Shown: positions 8,300-17,716, numbered from the stretch's first letter. The stretch is 64,000 nucleotides of DNA from UBA6115 sp050952935 (GCA_050952935.1 JBMNLS010000002.1:620001-684000); one strand, 5' to 3'. The notes: generated by a model not told the origin, from the sequence alone. Translations and numbers: made by a program.

Positions 8300-8913
8300 G
8301 CGCACAAATCGCAATAAAATATTTATTAGATTTTGTGGCAGCTCTTCTAATTCTTCTCGTTCTCACGCCCCTTCTGCTAGTTGTGGCTGTTCTGGTTAAA
8401 ATTGAATCTCCGGGCTCAGTATTTTTTATTCAGAAACGCCCCGGATATAAAGGTAAACTTATTAGTGTTTTTAAATTTCGTACAATGCATCTTGGTTCTG
8501 AAAAAATGATTAAAGGCCAGGAAGTCACCAAAGATGATCCTCGCGTAACGAAAGTAGGGAAAATATTAAGAAGATTGAAAATTGACGAATTACCACAGCT
8601 GATCAATGTTTTGCTGGGCCAAATGTCATTGGTTGGCCCAAGACCAGAGCGTGTAGAATCTTTAACGGATTATGATGATTTTATTTGGAAAAGACTTGAT
8701 ATGAGGCCGGGGCTGACAGGGCTTGCTCAAGTTAGCGGGAATATCTACATATCTTTGATGCAACGCTATCAGTATGATGTTTTTTATGTGGAGAATTATT
8801 CTTTGTTGTTGGATATTCGGATTCTTCTGCGTACGGTTGGTGTTGTACTCCGAGGCGAAGAAAAATATGCAAATACACCTTTGGTGAATTTATCTGCAGG
8901 AAATATGCGATGA
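8296..8913 (+). CDS. Initiating sugar-phosphate transferase (monotopic phosphoglycosyl transferase)
   Basis: A bacterial sugar transferase of 205 residues, PglC/WcaJ-core type, which transfers a sugar-1-phosphate from a nucleotide sugar to undecaprenyl phosphate and so starts the repeat unit at the cytoplasmic face. One N-terminal hydrophobic re-entrant segment (about 9-35) ends in IESPGSVFF. The catalytic Asp-Glu pair is in KIDELPQL (Asp97, Glu98), and VGPRPER and RPGLTGLAQVSG follow as expected. It lacks the four extra N-terminal helices of long WcaJ forms. It overlaps its neighbours by 4 bases on both sides. The sugar it uses cannot be read from the sequence. Confidence 0.88.
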   Translation: MSAQIAIKYLLDFVAALLILLVLTPLLLVVAVLVKIESPGSVFFIQKRPGYKGKLISVFKFRTMHLGSEKMIKGQEVTKDDPRVTKVGKILRRLKIDELPQLINVLLGQMSLVGPRPERVESLTDYDDFIWKRLDMRPGLTGLAQVSGNIYISLMQRYQYDVFYVENYSLLLDIRILLRTVGVVLRGEEKYANTPLVNLSAGNMR

Positions 8914-9773
8914 AAAAAATTTTAATTGCTGGTAAAGATAGTTACATAGGCACATCAGTTGAGAAATATCTTGCCCAATGGCCGAGACAGTATCGTATCG
9001 ATACCATCGACATGAGGGATGGTTCTTGGCGGCAAAAGAGCTTTGTTGGCTATGATAGTGTATTTCATGTCGCTGGGATTGCACACCAAGATTCGGGTAA
9101 GATTACCGAAGAACGGAAACAGTTATATTACAAGGTCAATACTGATTTAACTGTAGAGACTGCTAAGAAAGCCAAGACTGATGGAGTAAAACAGTTTATC
9201 TTTATGAGCAGCATTATTATCTATGGTGCTAGTGGCAAAATGGGAGAGAAGAAGGTTATCACTCGAGAAACCAAACCCGCTCCTGAAGGTGCTTATGGGG
9301 ATAGTAAGTTACAAGCAGAACTCGGTATACAACCCCTACAAGATGAACAATTTGCAGTTTGTATCTTGCGCCCACCAATGATATATGGTCCTGGATGTAA
9401 GGGCAATTACCCTTTGCTTGAAAAGGCAGCTCTCAAGTTACCTTTCTTTCCGGATGTAAAAAATGAGCGATCAATGTTACAAATTGACAAACTGTGCGAA
9501 TATGTCAAGCTAATGATTGATGCACAAAGGTCAGGTATATATTTTCCACAGAATTCCGAGTATGTATGTACTAGTGATATGGTGAAGCAAATAGCTTATG
9601 CTAATGGCAAGCGTATTCATCTCACACGCGTGTTTAACCCTTTGTTACGGCTGCTGTCCGGCAAACTACACGTTGTGGACAAGGTGTTTGGGAATTTGAC
9701 ATATGATGAAAACCTGGAGATTAAGAAATACCAAACAATAACTTACCGAAAGGAGGATGTCAATAAGAAATGA
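8910..9773 (+). CDS. NAD-dependent epimerase/dehydratase (extended SDR), sugar-nucleotide modifying
   Basis: An extended short-chain dehydrogenase of 287 residues. The nucleotide-binding loop is slightly degenerate (AGKDSYIG at 7-14), and the catalytic Tyr129 and Lys133 sit in AYGDSK, with the strand SSIIIYG before them. The position directly behind the initiating transferase recalls operons in which such an SDR is a 4-ketoreductase making the first sugar (QuiNAc- or FucNAc-type), but no 4,6-dehydratase is in this operon, so that is only a possibility. It overlaps the transferase and the next gene by 4 bases each. Confidence 0.7.
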   Translation: MKKILIAGKDSYIGTSVEKYLAQWPRQYRIDTIDMRDGSWRQKSFVGYDSVFHVAGIAHQDSGKITEERKQLYYKVNTDLTVETAKKAKTDGVKQFIFMSSIIIYGASGKMGEKKVITRETKPAPEGAYGDSKLQAELGIQPLQDEQFAVCILRPPMIYGPGCKGNYPLLEKAALKLPFFPDVKNERSMLQIDKLCEYVKLMIDAQRSGIYFPQNSEYVCTSDMVKQIAYANGKRIHLTRVFNPLLRLLSGKLHVVDKVFGNLTYDENLEIKKYQTITYRKEDVNKK

Positions 9774-10966
9774 GAAGCCGGTTGATCTATTTTTTAAAAC
9801 ACAATCCTGTGATGCAAAACTTGATTCTAAAAACAGGCGGATTGTTTCTGCGACTGTTGGGGCGGTTTGTTAAAACTGAAGATAATCTTGTATTGTTGTG
9901 TGATAATAGTGGCAAGGTTTATGAAGGCGACAGTGCAAAGGTGCTTTTTGATGCCATGAGGTTAGATCCGACTTTCGCTGAGCATCGGTATATTTGGGCT
10001 TTTGTAGAACCGGAAACTATCCAGATAGAAGGGGCTGAGAAGGTTAAAATTGATACGTTCTCATATTTTTTGTGTGCTCTTCGCGCGAAAATTTGGATTA
10101 CTAACACCAATATTGAAAGAGGCATGCGATTCAAAAAATCAGACCAAATCTATCTGAATACTTGGCATGGAACCGGTCCTAAAGCTTTTGGTAACACAGG
10201 AAAAAGAAAATATTATCATTTCGAAGACATTGATATTTTGTGCTGTGATGGAAAATATCAGCGAGATGCCATGGTCAACTACTATGGAGCACGCGATGAA
10301 AATATTATTTATTCAGGTCGTCCAAGGGAAGATGAATTATATGAAATTACACCGGAAAAGGTTCGGAAAATCAAAGAACTCTTGGATATTCCCTTGGAGA
10401 AATGCATTATCTTGTATGCGCCAACTTGGCGTGATAGTAAGGATGGTGGAAAATCTTACCCAATTGCACCACCTATTACTGTTAAAAAATGGGAGAAAGC
10501 ATTGGGAAGCAATTATTTGGTTCTTTTTCGTTCCCACGTAGTTTCTACTATTACCGAGAATCTGGAATTTGGCAGTCTGTTTAAGGATGTATCTACCTAT
10601 CCCAGAATAAACCACCTATACGCAATTGCAGATATACTAATTACAGATTATTCTAGCACGATGTTTGACTTTGCATTATTGAACAAGCCTATATTGTGTT
10701 TTGCCTATGATTATGATACCTTTCATGAGGAAACGCATCTCCTTTTTGATTTGGAAAAGGAAATGCCGAGTGGTGTCATCAAACAAGAAGATGCGCTTCT
10801 TCAGTATATTCTTTCAATGGACTTTGATGGTGAGTGCATAAAAACAGAAAGTTTCAAAGAAAAGTTCATAAACCGTGGAAACGACGCAACCATGTTGTGT
10901 ATGGAAGCTATAAAGAAGAAACTTGCGTATCCTCAATATAATTTTAGCAAAGCGGAAAAGCTATGA
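9770..10966 (+). CDS. CDP-glycerol/ribitol (poly)phosphotransferase family protein, TagB/TagF-like
   Basis: A protein of 398 residues from the family that moves alditol-phosphate units from CDP-glycerol or CDP-ribitol onto lipid-linked or sugar acceptors. Conserved blocks are NTWHGTGPK (about 130-138, the active-site His), APTWRD (about 217-222), FRSH (about 253-256) and ITDYSSTMFDFALLNKP (about 291-307). It is a single catalytic domain without long additions. It starts 4 bases within the previous gene and is followed by the IspD/TarI-like cytidylyltransferase, which could supply its CDP-activated donor. The expected product is a phosphodiester-linked alditol in the glycan. Confidence 0.8.
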   Translation: MRSRLIYFLKHNPVMQNLILKTGGLFLRLLGRFVKTEDNLVLLCDNSGKVYEGDSAKVLFDAMRLDPTFAEHRYIWAFVEPETIQIEGAEKVKIDTFSYFLCALRAKIWITNTNIERGMRFKKSDQIYLNTWHGTGPKAFGNTGKRKYYHFEDIDILCCDGKYQRDAMVNYYGARDENIIYSGRPREDELYEITPEKVRKIKELLDIPLEKCIILYAPTWRDSKDGGKSYPIAPPITVKKWEKALGSNYLVLFRSHVVSTITENLEFGSLFKDVSTYPRINHLYAIADILITDYSSTMFDFALLNKPILCFAYDYDTFHEETHLLFDLEKEMPSGVIKQEDALLQYILSMDFDGECIKTESFKEKFINRGNDATMLCMEAIKKKLAYPQYNFSKAEKL

Positions 10967-11078
10967 AATCGAAACAATCTTTTTGTTTTGACAATTAAGC
11001 TTTTTCCGAAGAATCGGTAGAATATTTGTGGGATCTGATAGACGATTTTTTATGGTAAATATAGAGGGGGAAATTAGT

Positions 11079-11795
11079 ATGAATTTTGCGCTTATCTTTG
11101 CAGGTGGAACCGGACAGCGAATGAATGTCAAAGACATGCCCAAACAGTTTTTGCCAGTGCATGGAAAACCTATTATCATCCACACAGTTGATTATTTTGA
11201 ACAGCATGAAGATATTAATGGTATTTGTATTGTTTGTGTTGAGAGTCACATGGATTATATGAAGGCTCTACTGAACAGATATAATATAAAGAAGGTGAAA
11301 TGGCTTATTCCCGGAGGACATACTGGCGAAGTTTCCAGATACAACGGACTGAATGCTATTTATGCCGATTATGGTGATTGCAAGGATGCCGTCGTACTCA
11401 TTCATGATGGTGTTAGACCCTTGATTTCTAAACAGATTATTACCGATAATATCAGAGCGGTACATGAGCATGGAAACGCTATTACTTGTGCTCCGATTGC
11501 GGAAACCGTGGTGGTTCGGGATGAGTATTCTAATCTTTCTTATACTGTGGATCGAAGTAAGTGTCGCTTGGCAAGGGCACCTCAGAGCTTCTTTTTGACT
11601 GATATTTTTGATGCCTATCAGTCAGCGATCAATACGAAGCGTGATTCGATTGATTCTGCGACTTTGATGTATGATAAAGGTATGGTGTTGCATCTGATTG
11701 AGGGTCCGGTTGAAAACATCAAGATCACCACTCCTCTGGATTATTATTTGATGAGGGCAATCTATGATGCGCGCGAAAGTGCGATTTTTGGGTGA
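11079..11795 (+). CDS. IspD/TarI-family cytidylyltransferase
   Basis: A nucleotidyltransferase of 238 residues, with AGGTGQRM (8-15), MPKQFLP (20-26) and HDGVRPLIS near residue 105, all typical of IspD and the TarI/Bcs1 D-ribitol-5-phosphate cytidylyltransferases. I chose the ATG at 11079 because AGAGGGGG lies 8 bases upstream. A gap of about 110 bases separates it from the preceding gene, the largest inside this operon. Because it sits between a TagB/TagF-like transferase and an SDR enzyme, a role in making a CDP-alditol is more likely than isoprenoid synthesis; this is inference from context, as the two functions are close in sequence. Confidence 0.75.
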   Translation: MNFALIFAGGTGQRMNVKDMPKQFLPVHGKPIIIHTVDYFEQHEDINGICIVCVESHMDYMKALLNRYNIKKVKWLIPGGHTGEVSRYNGLNAIYADYGDCKDAVVLIHDGVRPLISKQIITDNIRAVHEHGNAITCAPIAETVVVRDEYSNLSYTVDRSKCRLARAPQSFFLTDIFDAYQSAINTKRDSIDSATLMYDKGMVLHLIEGPVENIKITTPLDYYLMRAIYDARESAIFG

Positions 11796-12895
11796 TGGTT
11801 ATGGATAAAGAGATAAAGAGCTCATATGCGGAACAGATAATCAGAGAAGATGCCGTGCATGCTGCAAATTTCGCGACAGTGGACTGGGAAAAACTCAGAG
11901 GTACATCCATCTTGGTAACCGGAGCGACCGGATTGATAGGTTCTATTTTGGTAAAAACTCTTTTGCAACGAAACCATATGTATCGAGACGATATTCAAGT
12001 ATATGCTCTTGCCAGAAATCCCGACAAGTTTGAACGGGTATTTGCCACCTATTTAAACGACCCTCACTTAAATGCTTTATATCAAGATATTGTTGATTTT
12101 CAGCCTGGCGAACTGAAAGTCGACTATATTATTCATGGTGCCAGTGTAACTGCTTCCAGAGATTTTGTGAAAAAGCCGGTCACTACCATTAGAACTGCAT
12201 TAATAGGCAGCATGAACATCCTTGAATTTGCCAAAAAGTCGAAAGCCAAAGGTATGGTGTATCTATCTTCTATGGAGGTATATGGTATGCAGGATGAGCC
12301 TCCAAAAAGGCCTCTGAAAGAAGAGGATTTGGGCAGTTTGAATATCCTGGAGGTTCGTAATTGCTATCCAGAAAGCAAGCGGATGGTGGAGAACATGTGT
12401 GTCTCATATGCCAGTGAAACTGGTATTCCAATGTCTATCGCTCGTCTTGCTCAAACCTTTGGCGCAGGGGTCGGTTATGATGACAACCGTGTTTTTGCTT
12501 ATTTTGCACGTTGCGTCATTGAGGGGAAAGACATAGAATTGCTTACCAGTGGCGAAAGTGAGCGCATGTATGTCTATACTGCCGATGCGGTTTGTGCTAT
12601 TCTACTTTTGCTAACCAATGGGAGTTTAGGTGCCTACAATGTTGCTAACCCTTCAACTTATAGTTCCATTAAAGAAATGGCTCAATTGGTATTATCGTTT
12701 TCTGAAAATAAACACACCAAACTCGTCTTTAAAACCACATCCATAAACAAAGGGTTCTTACCAACTCATCATTTACGATTGGATGTTTCTAAGCTTCTTG
12801 CGTTGGGTTGGAAGCCGAAATTTTCCTTACCAGTTATGTATCAGAGATTGATAGAGTATATGGAGCATTTTGCTCCGAAGGCGAGGCGAAATTAA
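11795..12895 (+). CDS. NAD-dependent epimerase/dehydratase (extended SDR)
   Basis: An extended SDR of 366 residues with an unusually long lead of about 35 residues before the Rossmann motif GATGLIGS (about 43-50), and catalytic Tyr191 and Lys195 in CYPESK. SSMEVYG precedes the active site. The start is the ATG overlapping the upstream TGA (TGATG); GTG at 11792 and ATG at 11801 are alternatives. As the neighbour of the cytidylyltransferase it may reduce or epimerise the activated sugar or alditol, and the 1-base overlap with the next glycosyltransferase shows co-translation. Substrate unknown. Confidence 0.72.
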   Translation: MVMDKEIKSSYAEQIIREDAVHAANFATVDWEKLRGTSILVTGATGLIGSILVKTLLQRNHMYRDDIQVYALARNPDKFERVFATYLNDPHLNALYQDIVDFQPGELKVDYIIHGASVTASRDFVKKPVTTIRTALIGSMNILEFAKKSKAKGMVYLSSMEVYGMQDEPPKRPLKEEDLGSLNILEVRNCYPESKRMVENMCVSYASETGIPMSIARLAQTFGAGVGYDDNRVFAYFARCVIEGKDIELLTSGESERMYVYTADAVCAILLLLTNGSLGAYNVANPSTYSSIKEMAQLVLSFSENKHTKLVFKTTSINKGFLPTHHLRLDVSKLLALGWKPKFSLPVMYQRLIEYMEHFAPKARRN

Positions 12896-14016
12896 TGAAG
12901 ATATTGTTGGTAAGTGTTGTTGATATTAACCGATTTCCACCTATTAGAACTTTATTGCAGAACATGCTCCGTAATGGGCATCAAGTTTGTGTTATTTCTA
13001 ACGGCACTATTAGTCCAGATGAATTTCCTGGCGATTTGGAGTATATTCAACTGTTCGAAAATACAAGTGTAGGACCAAAGTACCAAATATTGCTGGATTT
13101 TTTCCGTAAACGTAGAATGCTCCGCAAGCTGGTTAGGAAATTAGCGCCGAGTTATGATGTGGTTTGGACTACTACAGATACTGCTGTAAGAGAAGTTGGA
13201 GGGGCTCTAGGCAATGCCAAACATGTGATGCAGCTGATGGAGTTGATTGAGTGGCTGCCTTGGATTCCCCAAACAAAAACCCCAAAGTACCCTATTGCTG
13301 CTGCTGCGAGAAAAGCAGTTGCGGTAGTGGTGCCGGAATACAACAGGGCACATATCCAGAAAGCTTGGTGGCAACTTCAAGACTTACCTTTTATTCTGCC
13401 CAACAAGCCGAACCTTGTAACGGATTTTTCTCTATCTAATGAAGAAGAACTCCTATTTTCTCAACTCAAAGCAGAAAAACGGAAAATTGTACTCTATCAA
13501 GGGGTGTTGTATTCTGATCGCAATATTGCTGCTTTTGCAAGGGCTTTCCAAGAAGTTAGTGATGAATATTGTTTTTGTGTGATGTCCAGGGATGGAGAGG
13601 AGCGCCGAGCATTGTGTAAGGAATATCCACATATTACTTGGATTCCCTTTGTTAACCCGCCGAATCATCTTGCGTTTACCAGCTTGGCACATATCGGCCT
13701 TACTCCCTACCTGGGTGGAACAACTTTCAAGCATTATTCTGTGCTGAATGCTCTATATTGTGCTCCTAACAAAACCTTTGAATACGCTGCTTTTAAGGTA
13801 CCTATGCTAGGCACGGACGTACCAGGATTGGATGGCCTTTTTCGCCAGTATCGGATCGGGGTTTGTTGTAAGGATTTTGAGGTAAGCTCTATTCTTAGTG
13901 CTTTGCGTGAGATTGAGAGCCATCACAGCGAATTTTCTGAAAACTGTAGGAATTATTTTGATTCGGTGGATTTAGAAGCAATCTTAAACCAGATACTGAC
14001 GAAAGTGATAGTTTGA
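12895..14016 (+). CDS. Glycosyltransferase, GT4-like (GT-B fold)
   Basis: A protein of 373 residues that starts MKILLVSVVDINRFPPIRT and has two Rossmann-like halves. The second half contains KRKIVLYQGVLYSDRNI, the usual opening of the nucleotide-sugar-binding domain, and NKTFEYAAFKVPMLGTDVPG, which corresponds to the K/E-containing donor motif of GT4 enzymes. No signal peptide or membrane helix is seen. It is the only classical glycosyltransferase in the operon, implying a short repeat unit or help from enzymes encoded elsewhere. Its ATG overlaps the previous stop by one base; a longer reading from 12808 would lie inside the previous gene. Confidence 0.75.
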   Translation: MKILLVSVVDINRFPPIRTLLQNMLRNGHQVCVISNGTISPDEFPGDLEYIQLFENTSVGPKYQILLDFFRKRRMLRKLVRKLAPSYDVVWTTTDTAVREVGGALGNAKHVMQLMELIEWLPWIPQTKTPKYPIAAAARKAVAVVVPEYNRAHIQKAWWQLQDLPFILPNKPNLVTDFSLSNEEELLFSQLKAEKRKIVLYQGVLYSDRNIAAFARAFQEVSDEYCFCVMSRDGEERRALCKEYPHITWIPFVNPPNHLAFTSLAHIGLTPYLGGTTFKHYSVLNALYCAPNKTFEYAAFKVPMLGTDVPGLDGLFRQYRIGVCCKDFEVSSILSALREIESHHSEFSENCRNYFDSVDLEAILNQILTKVIV

Positions 14017-15324
14017 ATGTTGAACAAATTAATGATACACTTACGTGGGCTTTTTAATACAAATTTATCTCGCAGAGTTTTTCGTGCGGTGGCTTTTGGT
14101 GTTGGTGGTTCTGTACTCTCTAGGGTTTTCATGATGCTGGCAAATATGGCTGCTTCGAGAATCCTTGGCAAGGATCTTTACGGTCAGTTTTCTTTGATTA
14201 ATTCTACGGTACTCACCTTCATCACTTTTTCCAGTGTGGGTATCAATTCTACTATTACCCGATATGTAGCACTCAATCGTGATGACCGTGAAGCGATTGG
14301 AAAATCTATCGGTTCATTGGGAGCATTATCTATTGTACTATCTCTGATAATTTCTGTTGCTCTTTTTTTTGCATCCAGGAGCATTTCCATCTGGGTTGCC
14401 GAAACCGAGGAGTTAGTGCCTTATTTCCAATTAACCTCTTTAGCAGTGCTATTTGCAGCTTTAGCCAGTATTTGCCAAGGTATTCTCGTAGGTTTAGAGA
14501 GATTTAAGGAAAGCGCAAAGGTTCAGGTTTATGGCAACTTGGCATTTCTAATAGGCGTTGTTCTTTTTTCGCCTATGTTGGGTGTCAACGGTGCGATTTT
14601 GGCACTTTTGCTTTCTTATTTATATCAGTTGGTACATTTGTTCCTGATTAATAGAAAAATTCTTAAAATGCTGGGAGCAATTATTCAGATTCGAATGGAT
14701 GAAGAATTGGCTCGCATTTTAGTTTCATATACTTTACCATCTTATTTGGCTGGAATTTCGGTAACCCCAGCCATTTGGTATACTAACTCTTTACTTACAA
14801 AAACGGCCGGATATGCTAGTTTTGCGGTGTTTAGTATTGCTCATACTTGGATGCACATTTTAGTGTTTATTCCTAGCCAACTAGGGCAGATGAAACCCAT
14901 ATATACAGATTTATATAGGCAGGGACGATACCATGAATTGTATTCAATGCTGAAAAAAACCACTTTGGTTTCTTCGTTGCTTATTGTGCCTTTTGCCTTG
15001 TTAGGCGTGTTATTTTCAGATTTTATTTTGCTATTGTATGGCATTAGCGATTCTTCAGGGAAGATGGTTTTCACTATTATGTTGGCAACCTCTATTGTTA
15101 TCAACTCACAATCCCAAATAGGTTTTTTCTTTCAAGCAATTGGCAAAATGTGGCTTGGTTTTCTTGTGAATTCTGTTTGGGTGGTTGTGTTTATTTTTTC
15201 TTATCATCTTATGCTTGATAAGGGATCTGTTGGGCTAGCTTTGGCATATTTAGTATCATATATTAATCACACTTTTCTTTCCTATCTTGTATTATACATT
15301 CTCAAAAGGAGGGTGAGAACATGA
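14017..15324 (+). CDS. Polysaccharide flippase, Wzx-like (MOP superfamily)
   Basis: An integral membrane protein of 435 residues with about 12 hydrophobic helices spread along the length, the layout of Wzx flippases that move undecaprenyl-linked repeat units across the membrane. The N terminus has GVGGSVLSRVFMMLANM followed by SRILGKDLYGQF, a common opening of the polysaccharide biosynthesis family. It begins immediately at the upstream stop codon (TGAATG) and overlaps the polymerase gene by 4 bases. Together with the initiating transferase and the polymerase it makes the operon a Wzx/Wzy-dependent pathway. Confidence 0.85.
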   Translation: MLNKLMIHLRGLFNTNLSRRVFRAVAFGVGGSVLSRVFMMLANMAASRILGKDLYGQFSLINSTVLTFITFSSVGINSTITRYVALNRDDREAIGKSIGSLGALSIVLSLIISVALFFASRSISIWVAETEELVPYFQLTSLAVLFAALASICQGILVGLERFKESAKVQVYGNLAFLIGVVLFSPMLGVNGAILALLLSYLYQLVHLFLINRKILKMLGAIIQIRMDEELARILVSYTLPSYLAGISVTPAIWYTNSLLTKTAGYASFAVFSIAHTWMHILVFIPSQLGQMKPIYTDLYRQGRYHELYSMLKKTTLVSSLLIVPFALLGVLFSDFILLLYGISDSSGKMVFTIMLATSIVINSQSQIGFFFQAIGKMWLGFLVNSVWVVVFIFSYHLMLDKGSVGLALAYLVSYINHTFLSYLVLYILKRRVRT

Positions 15325-16598
15325 ACCTCACTAAAAAGGTATTCTCCAAAGAATATTTACTGTCTTTGTTTATTATGTTGCCTTATGTGGAGTTTGGACC
15401 AATTTATCATGTTCTAAGTTTTTCAGTAGATGGTGTTGTTTTTCGTGCCGGACAACTTATGCTGTTTGTATCAACGTTTGTTCTTGCTTTGTTAGCATTA
15501 CAGGCAAAAAGACACTTTGGTCGTCAGTCAAAAGTATTGCTAGTTCTACTAGCACTTATTTTGTTAATTCCTGTTCGCTGGTTATTTGTTGAAAATAAGG
15601 ATCCTGCGGTTTTTCTGGCTCAATACCTGAACTTAATATTACCTTTGATATTTGCATTTGTTTACACGAATACAATTAGGTCGATGGGAGTGTGCCAAAA
15701 AACACTTTTCCGATATGTGTTGTTTAATTTTGTTATTTATTCCACAGTAATTCTTCTCTATAATATTTTAGTCCGTAAAGTACTGATTGATCGTACTATT
15801 CGATTACATGGGCCGGGTGGTGGGGCTGTTATCTATGGTTACACAGTTTTTCTAATGATTGTTTTTGCTTTGAATATACGGAAATTTATCTCTAAAAGAT
15901 CTTTTTTCCTTTCTCTTCTGATTATGCTAATTGTGGTGTATGCTACAGCTAGCCGGGCTGCGATTGTATTGAGTGCCTTTGTGATATTCTTGTACATACT
16001 TATGCGTTTGCCTAAAAGGACGATAGCTATATTGCTGTTATTGACGGCAACTGCATTAATGCTGATAAATCCAATTGACATTTTTCAGAAAATTATTCCT
16101 AGATTTTTTTCACTTTCTGCGAAAGATAGTACCAATGCTAGAATTAACACTGTGTTGGTTTCTTTGCGAGCCTTGTTCGGTAGTTCGTGGCCAGTTGTTT
16201 TGTTTGGCATGGGCTATAGTACTGTTTTTCCATACCTGAGGTGGTTGAATGATTTTCGGATAGATTCCACCATTACTAACCAGTTTCACTATGGTGATGA
16301 GTACATGCTTGTACAACCACACAATACTCTGATTTATTTGTCTCATGAAACCGGTCTTGTTGGTGCAATACTTTTCATTCTCTTTTTTGTATGCATGCAA
16401 ATGAAACTATGTAAAGAACGGAGACCAATGATAATATCGGTATTTTTGTGGGGTTTCTTGGTGGTTAATTTATTTGATTCTATTGTTATTATTCATCCCT
16501 TAGCATCCGCAGTAATGTGGACGTTATTATTTTTGTTGGCTGTTCCTATAGATATGCCTAATGATAAATTGCATAATGAAAAGAGTACAAACAAATGA
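15321..16598 (+). CDS. O-antigen ligase/polymerase-like membrane protein (Wzy)
   Basis: A polytopic membrane protein of 425 residues with about 10-12 helices and one long extracytoplasmic loop (about 265-335), which contains HNTLIYLSHETG, a motif of the Wzy_C/O-antigen ligase family. In this position it is most likely the polymerase that joins repeat units outside the membrane. Sequence conservation in this family is low, so ligase and polymerase cannot be told apart by reading; the adjacent flippase favours polymerase. It overlaps both neighbours by 4 bases and is very AT-rich. Confidence 0.78.
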   Translation: MNLTKKVFSKEYLLSLFIMLPYVEFGPIYHVLSFSVDGVVFRAGQLMLFVSTFVLALLALQAKRHFGRQSKVLLVLLALILLIPVRWLFVENKDPAVFLAQYLNLILPLIFAFVYTNTIRSMGVCQKTLFRYVLFNFVIYSTVILLYNILVRKVLIDRTIRLHGPGGGAVIYGYTVFLMIVFALNIRKFISKRSFFLSLLIMLIVVYATASRAAIVLSAFVIFLYILMRLPKRTIAILLLLTATALMLINPIDIFQKIIPRFFSLSAKDSTNARINTVLVSLRALFGSSWPVVLFGMGYSTVFPYLRWLNDFRIDSTITNQFHYGDEYMLVQPHNTLIYLSHETGLVGAILFILFFVCMQMKLCKERRPMIISVFLWGFLVVNLFDSIVIIHPLASAVMWTLLFLLAVPIDMPNDKLHNEKSTNK

Positions 16599-17689
16599 AG
16601 ACTATTATGCTTGTTTTTGGTACCCGTCCTGAAGCTATAAAAATGTGCCCGCTGGTCAAAGAACTAAAAACCCATAAGGAATTGAAAACTATGGTCTGCG
16701 TCACCGGCCAGCATCGGGAGATGCTTGATCAGGTGCTAAAAACTTTCGAAGTAGAACCGGATTATGACCTGTCCATCATGAAAGTAAAGCAGACTTTGTT
16801 TGATGTCACCTGCAACATCCTAACCAGTATCAAACCGGTTCTGGAAGAGGTTAAGCCAGATGTGGTTTTAGTACATGGTGATACAAGTACTACTTTTGCT
16901 ACCGCATTAGCTTGCTTCTATCTCCAGATTCCAGTGGGGCATGTGGAGGCAGGATTGCGTACCTATGATATTTATTCACCCTATCCTGAAGAATTCAACC
17001 GCCAGGCGGTGAGCATCATCAGTCAGTACAATTTTGCCCCGACTCAAATGTCTAAAGATAATTTACTTAGAGCGGGTTACAAGGAAGATAGTATTTATAT
17101 TACCGGTAATACGGCCATTGATGCGCTACAAACTACCGTTCGGGAGGAATATACTCATCCTGAACTTGACTGGGCTAAAGATAGTCGTCTTATTATGATT
17201 ACTGCCCATCGGCGTGAAAACTTAGGTCAACCAATGCACAACATGTTCCGTGCCATTCGTCGTATTATTGATGAGCATCCGGATGTTAAAGCCATTTATC
17301 CGATTCATATGAACCCTGTGGTTCGAGAGGCTGCTCAACAGGAATTGGGCGATTGTGATCGCATCCATATTATTGAACCGTTGGATGTGCTGGACTTTCA
17401 TAATTTCCTAGCGAGGTCTTATCTGATTATTACTGATTCTGGCGGTATCCAGGAAGAAGCTCCTTCGCTTGGCAAACCTGTATTGGTGATGCGTGACACC
17501 ACGGAGAGACCTGAAGGTATCGCTGCTGGAACCTTGAAGCTTGTGGGCACCGATGAGAAAGTCATTTATAATGCGTTCAAGTTGCTTCTGAACGATCAGA
17601 CTGAATACGAAAAAATGAGCAAAGCGAGCAATCCTTATGGTGATGGACTGGCGAGCAAGCGAATTGCTGATATTCTTTCAGAGAGATAA
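16595..17689 (+). CDS. wecB: UDP-N-acetylglucosamine 2-epimerase (non-hydrolysing)
   Basis: A cytosolic enzyme of 364 residues interconverting UDP-GlcNAc and UDP-ManNAc. The family motifs are FGTRPEAIKMCPL (9-21), HGDTSTTFA, HVEAGLRTYD and YPEEFNRQ, the GNTAIDAL block, and SGGIQEEAPSLGKPVL with RDTTERPEG near the C terminus. Length and motif order are those of WecB/MnaA. It is the last gene of the glycan operon, suggesting ManNAc or a ManNAc-derived residue in the polymer or in a wall polymer linkage unit. Its start overlaps the polymerase stop by 4 bases. Confidence 0.92.
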   Translation: MKTIMLVFGTRPEAIKMCPLVKELKTHKELKTMVCVTGQHREMLDQVLKTFEVEPDYDLSIMKVKQTLFDVTCNILTSIKPVLEEVKPDVVLVHGDTSTTFATALACFYLQIPVGHVEAGLRTYDIYSPYPEEFNRQAVSIISQYNFAPTQMSKDNLLRAGYKEDSIYITGNTAIDALQTTVREEYTHPELDWAKDSRLIMITAHRRENLGQPMHNMFRAIRRIIDEHPDVKAIYPIHMNPVVREAAQQELGDCDRIHIIEPLDVLDFHNFLARSYLIITDSGGIQEEAPSLGKPVLVMRDTTERPEGIAAGTLKLVGTDEKVIYNAFKLLLNDQTEYEKMSKASNPYGDGLASKRIADILSER

Positions 17690-17716
17690 TCAACAGTAGC
17701 CCCCTTTTTCGCTCCA

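Noticed and set aside
10994..11023. Internal promoter before the cytidylyltransferase gene
   Set aside because: TTGACA (10988) and TAGAAT (11018) are present but 24 bases apart, too far for a sigma-A promoter.
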